Positions 33,125-37,185 of a stretch of DNA of 37,185 nucleotides are shown piece by piece. Position 1 is the first letter of the stretch. Every line of letters starts with the position of its first letter. The position numbers were made by a program, and so were the translations under genes. This DNA is from an uncultured Lachnospiraceae bacterium (GTDB lineage: Bacteria > Bacillota > Clostridia > Lachnospirales > Lachnospiraceae): positions 1 through 37,185 of the forward strand of contig CALWRT010000158.1 of assembly GCA_944384015.1 (NCBI GenBank). Direction: 5' to 3'. The notes below the pieces were generated by a model, which saw only the letters and a program-made list of their open reading frames with translations, did not search any database and was not told the origin of the DNA.

Positions 33125-33191
33125 GCGCCGTTTGTCCGAATATCCGGCGCGCAGGCATGCGTCCGGAAGAATGCAAGCTTACGCATGCCTG
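33125..33191 (+). promoter_or_regulatory. Two consecutive hairpins in the xth leader
   Basis: GCGCCG (33125-33130) pairs with CGGCGC (33145-33150). CAGGCATGCGT (33152-33162) pairs perfectly with ACGCATGCCTG (33181-33191) over an 18-nt loop. The second ends about 22 nt before the ribosome binding site. Neither is followed by a T-run. The frame of xth stays open through this region, but no ribosome binding site supports an earlier start. Confidence 0.5.
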
Positions 33192-33224
33192 AAGGGACAT
33201 TGGGATGATGGAAGAGGTGAACTT

Positions 33225-33977
33225 ATGAAATTGATATCATGGAATGTAAATGGTCTGCGTGCCTGTGTTCAGAAGGGCTTCATGGAGTACTTTCACCAGG
33301 CTGACGCAGACATTTTCTGTATACAGGAGACCAAGCTGCAGGCAGGGCAAATTGATTTAGAGCTGCCCGGATACCGTCAATATTGGAATTATGCCCGTAA
33401 GAAGGGGTATTCCGGGACAGCGATGTTCACGAAGGAGGAACCTTTGTCTGTGACGATGGGGATTGGTATAGAGGAACATGATCAGGAAGGCCGTGTGATT
33501 ACGGCAGAATTTCCGGAATATTATGTAATTACAGTATATACGCCCAATTCTCAGGATGGGCTGGCCAGGCTGCCCTACCGGATGGACTGGGAAGATGAAT
33601 TCCTGGCCTATCTAAAAAAACTGGAGAAGGAGAAGCCTGTTATATTCTGCGGGGATCTCAATGTGGCTCATAAAGAGATTGATTTGAAGAATCCGAAGAC
33701 GAACCGCAAGAACGCGGGCTTTACTGATGAGGAACGGGCCAAGTTTTCTCATCTGCTGGAGTCTGGCTTTATTGATACTTTCCGGTATTTTTATCCGGAC
33801 AAGGAACAGATTTATTCCTGGTGGTCTTACCGCTTCAAGGCGCGGGAGAAAAATGCCGGCTGGCGTATTGACTATTTCTGCGTATCGAACTGTCTGAAGG
33901 ATAGACTGGAAAGAGCTGCAATCCACACAGAGGTATATGGATCTGACCACTGTCCGGTGGAACTTGTGCTTCGCTGA
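33225..33977 (+). CDS. xth: Exodeoxyribonuclease III (AP endonuclease, ExoA/Xth type)
   Basis: 250 aa from ATG 33225 (GAGGTG 6-8 nt upstream). EEP-fold motifs: [14 protein letters not shown] (Asn metal ligand region), [13 protein letters not shown] (Glu metal ligand), [12 protein letters not shown] (Tyr/Asn), [14 protein letters not shown] (catalytic Asp and Asn), [11 protein letters not shown] and the terminal GSDHCPVEL (Asp-His pair). It cuts DNA 5' of abasic sites and has 3' repair activities in base-excision repair. It stands 45 bp before the GH13-like gene and may be co-transcribed with it. Confidence 0.95.
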   Translation: MKLISWNVNGLRACVQKGFMEYFHQADADIFCIQETKLQAGQIDLELPGYRQYWNYARKKGYSGTAMFTKEEPLSVTMGIGIEEHDQEGRVITAEFPEYYVITVYTPNSQDGLARLPYRMDWEDEFLAYLKKLEKEKPVIFCGDLNVAHKEIDLKNPKTNRKNAGFTDEERAKFSHLLESGFIDTFRYFYPDKEQIYSWWSYRFKAREKNAGWRIDYFCVSNCLKDRLERAAIHTEVYGSDHCPVELVLR

Positions 33978-34022
33978 GCGGATTGTGGATCAAGGCTACA
34001 ACAAGGACGGAGGGATGTGCCC

Positions 34023-35906
34023 ATGAAAAAAGAGGAAGCTGATCGATGGGAGCTTAAGCCGGGTGTTCCTGCCCCTATGGGAGTAACCAGAAGGGGAGAT
34101 TCCGTGAATATATGCGTGCAGGCACCGATGGGGCAGACATGTATCTTGAATTTATACAGACCTGGCCAGAATGTTCCAGAGGCGCGTATTGCCTTCACGG
34201 AGGAAAACAGGTTTGGCAATTTGTGCTTTATAAGCGTGATTGGATGCCCAATTGAGGAATATGAATATACATTTACAATTGGCGAGAAGGAAGTGTGTGA
34301 CCCTTATGCCAGAAGAATTGTGGGAAGGGAAGTCTATGGAAGTGTTCCGGCACATGTGAGGGGACGCTTCCTGCAGGAAAAATATGACTGGGAAGGGGAT
34401 GTCCGCCCGAATATCCCATATGAAGATCTCATCCTCTATGGGCTGCATGTGCGGGGATTTACAAAGGATGCGTCTTCTAGGGCAGACAGCCGTGGGACCT
34501 TCCTCGGGATTATTGAACGAATATCCTATATGAAGGAGCTGGGAGTTAATGGAATTGAACTAATGCCGGCCTATGAATTCCCAGAGCTTACTCCCTATCC
34601 GGTGAGTTCTATGGCGCATTTCGTGCGCTCGGAAGATCTGGAACATCACTATAAGAGAAACTTCTGGGGATATGGACCGGGGGAATATTTTGCGCCGAAG
34701 GCAGGCTATGGAGCTGGGGAAGACCCGGTAAGAGAATTCAAGGAAATGGTGAAGGCTCTCCACAGGAACGGAATAGAGGTCATCATGGAATTCTATTTTC
34801 CAGACCGGACAGATGCAGGACTCATACTAGATGTGCTTCGATACTGGGTGGAGGAATACCATATCGACGGCGTGCATGTGAGCGGCTATGGACTTCCTAT
34901 CACTCTGATCGCGAGAGACGCCCTCCTGGCTGGAACAAAGATTTTTGCCGAGAGTTTCCCGATAGAAGAGATCTATGAGGGAGGGCGCGTTCCATGGCGG
35001 AAAAATCTCGCAGAGTACAATGACGGATTTCAGGCAGATCTGAGAAGATTTCTGAGGGGGGATGACGGCCAGGTGGGAAGCTTGGCCTACCGGATTAGGA
35101 AAAACCCCGCGCAGGAAGCGGTTGTGAATTATGCTGCCGGCCATAACGGGTTTACCCTGATGGATATGGTGAGCTTCGAGGTTAAGCATAATGAAGAGAA
35201 TCGGGAAGACAACCGGGATGGGACAGATTACAATTATAGTTTTAACTGTGGGGAAGAGGGGAAGAGCCGCAGGAAGAAGGTCAATGACCTTCGGGCAAGG
35301 CAGATGAGGAATGCCCTGCTGACCCTGTTCCTGAGCCAGGGAATCCCGATGCTGACAGCAGGGGATGAATGCTGCAATTCTCAGAATGGGAATAACAACC
35401 CATACTGTCTGGATAATGAAATTTCTTGGGTAAACTGGAACACTTCCAAGGCGGCAGAGGAGATGAGAAAATTTGTCAAGGCGCTGATTGCTTTTCGTAA
35501 AAGGCATCGTGTCTTTTGCCAGAGAGAGGAGCTTCGGGGGACAGATTACCGTGCCAGCGGATTCCCGGATATCTCCTTTCACGGGAAAAACGCCTGGTAT
35601 CCGCAGATGGATGGAAGCTGCAGGCAGCTGGGGGTGATGTATGGCCCTGGATGGGCGGAAGGGACGGCGGAAGAACCGGATTTTTATTATGTGGCGTACA
35701 ATATGTATACGGACAGGCAGGAATTCGCACTGCCGAATTTGCCGAAAGGTTATGCCTGGTATATAAAGGCTGACACTGGGATGACCGGAAGCGACGTGTT
35801 TTATGAGGAGGAGGAAGAAGTCTGCCTGAACGGCTGCAAGACGCTGTCTGTGGAAGGAAGGACCATTATGGTGCTGCAGGGCAGGAGAAGAGAGGCGGGA
35901 CATTGA
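34023..35906 (+). CDS. GlgX-like glycogen-debranching family protein with degenerate GH13 active site
   Basis: 627 aa from ATG 34023 (GGAGGG 8 nt upstream). An N-terminal CBM48-like region (about 10-110) precedes a GH13 barrel resembling GlgX/TreX isoamylases: LHVRGFTKDASSRADSRGTF, NGIELMPAYEFPE, NFWGYGPGEYFAPKAGYG, AGDECCNSQNGNNNPYCLDN and ISWVNW. The catalytic regions have changed. Region I reads EFYFPDR instead of DVVxNHT. Region II reads DGVHVSG, with Ser287 where the Asp nucleophile belongs and His285 in place of Arg. Region IV reads GHNGF, with Asn375 instead of Asp. Only the region III Glu310 (FAESF) remains. The loop between regions I and II is also much shorter than in GlgX. It is probably not a glycosidase; glycogen binding or scaffolding is a guess. 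The frame is intact and its stop overlaps the TraX-like start. Confidence 0.88.
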   Translation: MKKEEADRWELKPGVPAPMGVTRRGDSVNICVQAPMGQTCILNLYRPGQNVPEARIAFTEENRFGNLCFISVIGCPIEEYEYTFTIGEKEVCDPYARRIVGREVYGSVPAHVRGRFLQEKYDWEGDVRPNIPYEDLILYGLHVRGFTKDASSRADSRGTFLGIIERISYMKELGVNGIELMPAYEFPELTPYPVSSMAHFVRSEDLEHHYKRNFWGYGPGEYFAPKAGYGAGEDPVREFKEMVKALHRNGIEVIMEFYFPDRTDAGLILDVLRYWVEEYHIDGVHVSGYGLPITLIARDALLAGTKIFAESFPIEEIYEGGRVPWRKNLAEYNDGFQADLRRFLRGDDGQVGSLAYRIRKNPAQEAVVNYAAGHNGFTLMDMVSFEVKHNEENREDNRDGTDYNYSFNCGEEGKSRRKKVNDLRARQMRNALLTLFLSQGIPMLTAGDECCNSQNGNNNPYCLDNEISWVNWNTSKAAEEMRKFVKALIAFRKRHRVFCQREELRGTDYRASGFPDISFHGKNAWYPQMDGSCRQLGVMYGPGWAEGTAEEPDFYYVAYNMYTDRQEFALPNLPKGYAWYIKADTGMTGSDVFYEEEEEVCLNGCKTLSVEGRTIMVLQGRRREAGH

Positions 35907-36565
35907 GAATGGAACATGACAGAGGAAGATTTCTCAGCAGCTTTGCCTTGAAGATATTGGCATTAAGCACTATGGTGATCGATCATGTGGGCGCAGTTCT
36001 GTTCCCGGAATATTTGTGGCTGCGTTGCATCGGAAGGCTGTCCTTTCCGATTTTTGCCTTTTTGCTGGCGGAGGGATACCGGCACACGAGAGATGTGAAC
36101 GCATACCTAAGAAGGCTGCTGCTGTTTGCCGTCATTTCGGAGCCCTGCTTTGATCTTGCTTTTTACGGCAGGCTGTTCTATCCTTATGGGCAGAATATCT
36201 TTTTTACGCTAGGGATTTCCTTGTTCGCGCTGGACCATCTCCAACAGGGAAGAAGCAGATATGGAAGAGCGGCATGGCTGCTGGCTGCTGTGTTAGCTGC
36301 GGAACTGCTCCATACAGATTATGGATTTGCAGGAGTGCTGATGGTGCTGGCTTTCTATTTCTTCAGGAGCAATTTGCCGCTTATGACAGCGGCCGTCTGC
36401 TTCATCAACATTGTTCTGATGGGCTGGATCCAAAGTTTCGGAGCGGTATCTATGATTCCGGTGGCTCTGTATAATGGAAGAAAAGGATACAGCATGAAGT
36501 ATTTTTTCTATGCGTTTTATCCTCTTCATCTGCTCATCCTGGCCTGGATACGGGCGGCTGCGTAA
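35903..36565 (+). CDS. TraX-family integral membrane protein
   Basis: 220 aa. TTG 35903 overlaps the previous stop and has AGAGG at 7-nt spacing; ATG 35909 is an alternative. About six to seven hydrophobic helices. The start FLSSFALKILALSTMVIDHV, then IGRLSFPIFAFLLAEGYRHT and RRLLLFAVISEPCFDLAFYG, and the end FFYAFYPLHLLILAWIR, match the TraX family. TraX of the F plasmid acetylates pilin; chromosomal relatives in Firmicutes are acyltransferase-like membrane proteins of unknown substrate. The conserved His in VIDHVG and the YPLH near the end are family features. Co-transcribed with the GH13-like gene by overlap. Confidence 0.88.
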   Translation: MRMEHDRGRFLSSFALKILALSTMVIDHVGAVLFPEYLWLRCIGRLSFPIFAFLLAEGYRHTRDVNAYLRRLLLFAVISEPCFDLAFYGRLFYPYGQNIFFTLGISLFALDHLQQGRSRYGRAAWLLAAVLAAELLHTDYGFAGVLMVLAFYFFRSNLPLMTAAVCFINIVLMGWIQSFGAVSMIPVALYNGRKGYSMKYFFYAFYPLHLLILAWIRAAA

Positions 36566-36631
36566 TACTTCGGCCTGTCGGCTTTATCGCTGCGCCGCGG
36601 TTCTACAAACGACATATGGGGGTTAGACATT

Positions 36632-37185
36632 ATGAGGCCATGGGCACATTTTAAGACGATCACAAGGCATAAGATGCTCGTTATGAAATATTGTTTTCAG
36701 GTGGGGCTGTACCGTCAAGGGCTTCTACACGACCTGTCCAAATACTCCCCCTCGGAGTTCTGGGCAGGGGCAAAATATTATCAGGGGGTGGAGAGCCCCA
36801 ATAATATGGAGCGGAGGATGACGGGAGTGTCCAAAGCCTGGCTGCACCATAAGGGAAGAAATAAACATCATTTTGAGTATTGGATTGATTATGGATTGGA
36901 GAAGGGAAGCGCAATGACGGGGATGAAGATGCCCCTGCGCTATGCGGTGGAAATGTTTCTGGACCGGGTGGCGGCAGGGCAAATCTATAACGGCAAGGCG
37001 TTTCGTCGGGAGGATCCATTGAAATATTATGAGAAAGGGTGCGGGAAATATATTATGCACCCCAAGACAAGAGAATTGCTGGAATTTTTGCTTCACCTGT
37101 ATGCCCAAAAAGGACAAAAAGCAGCATTTCAGTATGTAAAAAGAGAAATTTTGGCGAAAAATAACTGGAGGGGATATAATAATTC
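36632..37185 (+). CDS. DUF5662 family protein (partial, runs off the right edge)
   Basis: 184 codons are open from ATG 36632 to the window end with no stop, so the 3' end is outside. GGGGG lies about 10 nt upstream. The sequence is typical of DUF5662: MRPWAHFKTITRHKMLVMKY, GLLHDLSKYSPSEFWAGAKY, YYQGVESPNN, KAWLHHKGRNKHHFEYW and MPLRYAVEMFLDRVAAGQIY. The spaced His and Asp residues (HDLSK, HHKGRNKHH, FLDR) look like a metal-binding helical protein of HD-like character, but no activity is established. It follows the TraX-like gene by 66 bp in the same direction. Confidence 0.85.
   Translation, partial: MRPWAHFKTITRHKMLVMKYCFQVGLYRQGLLHDLSKYSPSEFWAGAKYYQGVESPNNMERRMTGVSKAWLHHKGRNKHHFEYWIDYGLEKGSAMTGMKMPLRYAVEMFLDRVAAGQIYNGKAFRREDPLKYYEKGCGKYIMHPKTRELLEFLLHLYAQKGQKAAFQYVKREILAKNNWRGYNN

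Noticed and set aside
34827-35903. 358-codon minus-strand frame opposite the GH13-like gene
   Set aside because: Antisense shadow; the plus strand has GH13-type motifs throughout this range.

Overview
The window looks like a chromosomal segment of an anaerobic, Gram-positive gut-type Clostridia, most likely a member of the Lachnospiraceae. This is an inference from gene content and order, near-consensus sigma-A promoters, AGGAGG-type ribosome binding sites, a spore-associated SpoIID-like protein, a GerMN lipoprotein, a free-standing glycyl-radical domain protein and a DUF5662 protein. No phage, insertion sequence, CRISPR array or plasmid gene is visible. It is mostly core genome, with several unexplained RNA-like or palindromic elements between genes.

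Layout. (1) 1-1.7 kb: tail of an unknown gene, tRNA-Val(CAC), a SpoIID-domain protein and a small membrane protein, the last three on the minus strand. (2) 1.9-8.3 kb: gltX overlapping a short UvrD-family helicase; a convergent DUF1292 protein whose ribosome binding site lies in one arm of a 10-bp inverted repeat; then an aminotransferase, a CsoR-type metal sensor and a Nudix hydrolase. (3) 8.4-11.6 kb, minus strand: an MBOAT acyltransferase and SGNH hydrolase pair, probably for O-acylating an envelope polymer, and a cytidylate-kinase-like protein. (4) 11.8-13.6 kb: tRNA-Glu(CTC), about 500 bp without a convincing gene but with strong hairpins and a structured leader, then a GerMN lipoprotein. 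(5) 13.9-18.2 kb: a type IIA topoisomerase pair (B then A subunit) that lacks a recognisable GyrA-box. A 196-bp nested palindromic element follows. (6) 18.4-26.9 kb: the conserved rimP-nusA-ylxR-ylxQ-infB-rbfA-nrnA-truB-ribF cluster, which joins translation initiation, ribosome maturation, RNA turnover and flavin synthesis. (7) 26.9-32.6 kb: a Na/Pi cotransporter-PhoU fusion, a secreted NlpC/P60 hydrolase, then rpsO and pnp, each with a structured leader. (8) 32.6-37.2 kb: a small glycyl-radical protein on the minus strand, exonuclease III, a GlgX-like protein that has lost its GH13 catalytic residues, a TraX-like membrane protein and a DUF5662 protein running off the end.

How it works together. 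Region 6 with rpsO and pnp forms a translation/RNA-processing block likely under coordinated and autogenous control: rimP has a leader hairpin, rpsO a possible S15-binding leader, and pnp a long stem of the type RNase III cleaves in enterobacteria. The rest is housekeeping and envelope functions. The observations most worth following are the degenerate GH13 protein at 34-35.9 kb, the palindromic element at 18.17-18.37 kb, the structured leader at 12.2-12.4 kb, the inverted repeat governing the DUF1292 gene, and the stand-alone glycyl-radical protein with a palindrome just downstream of its promoter.
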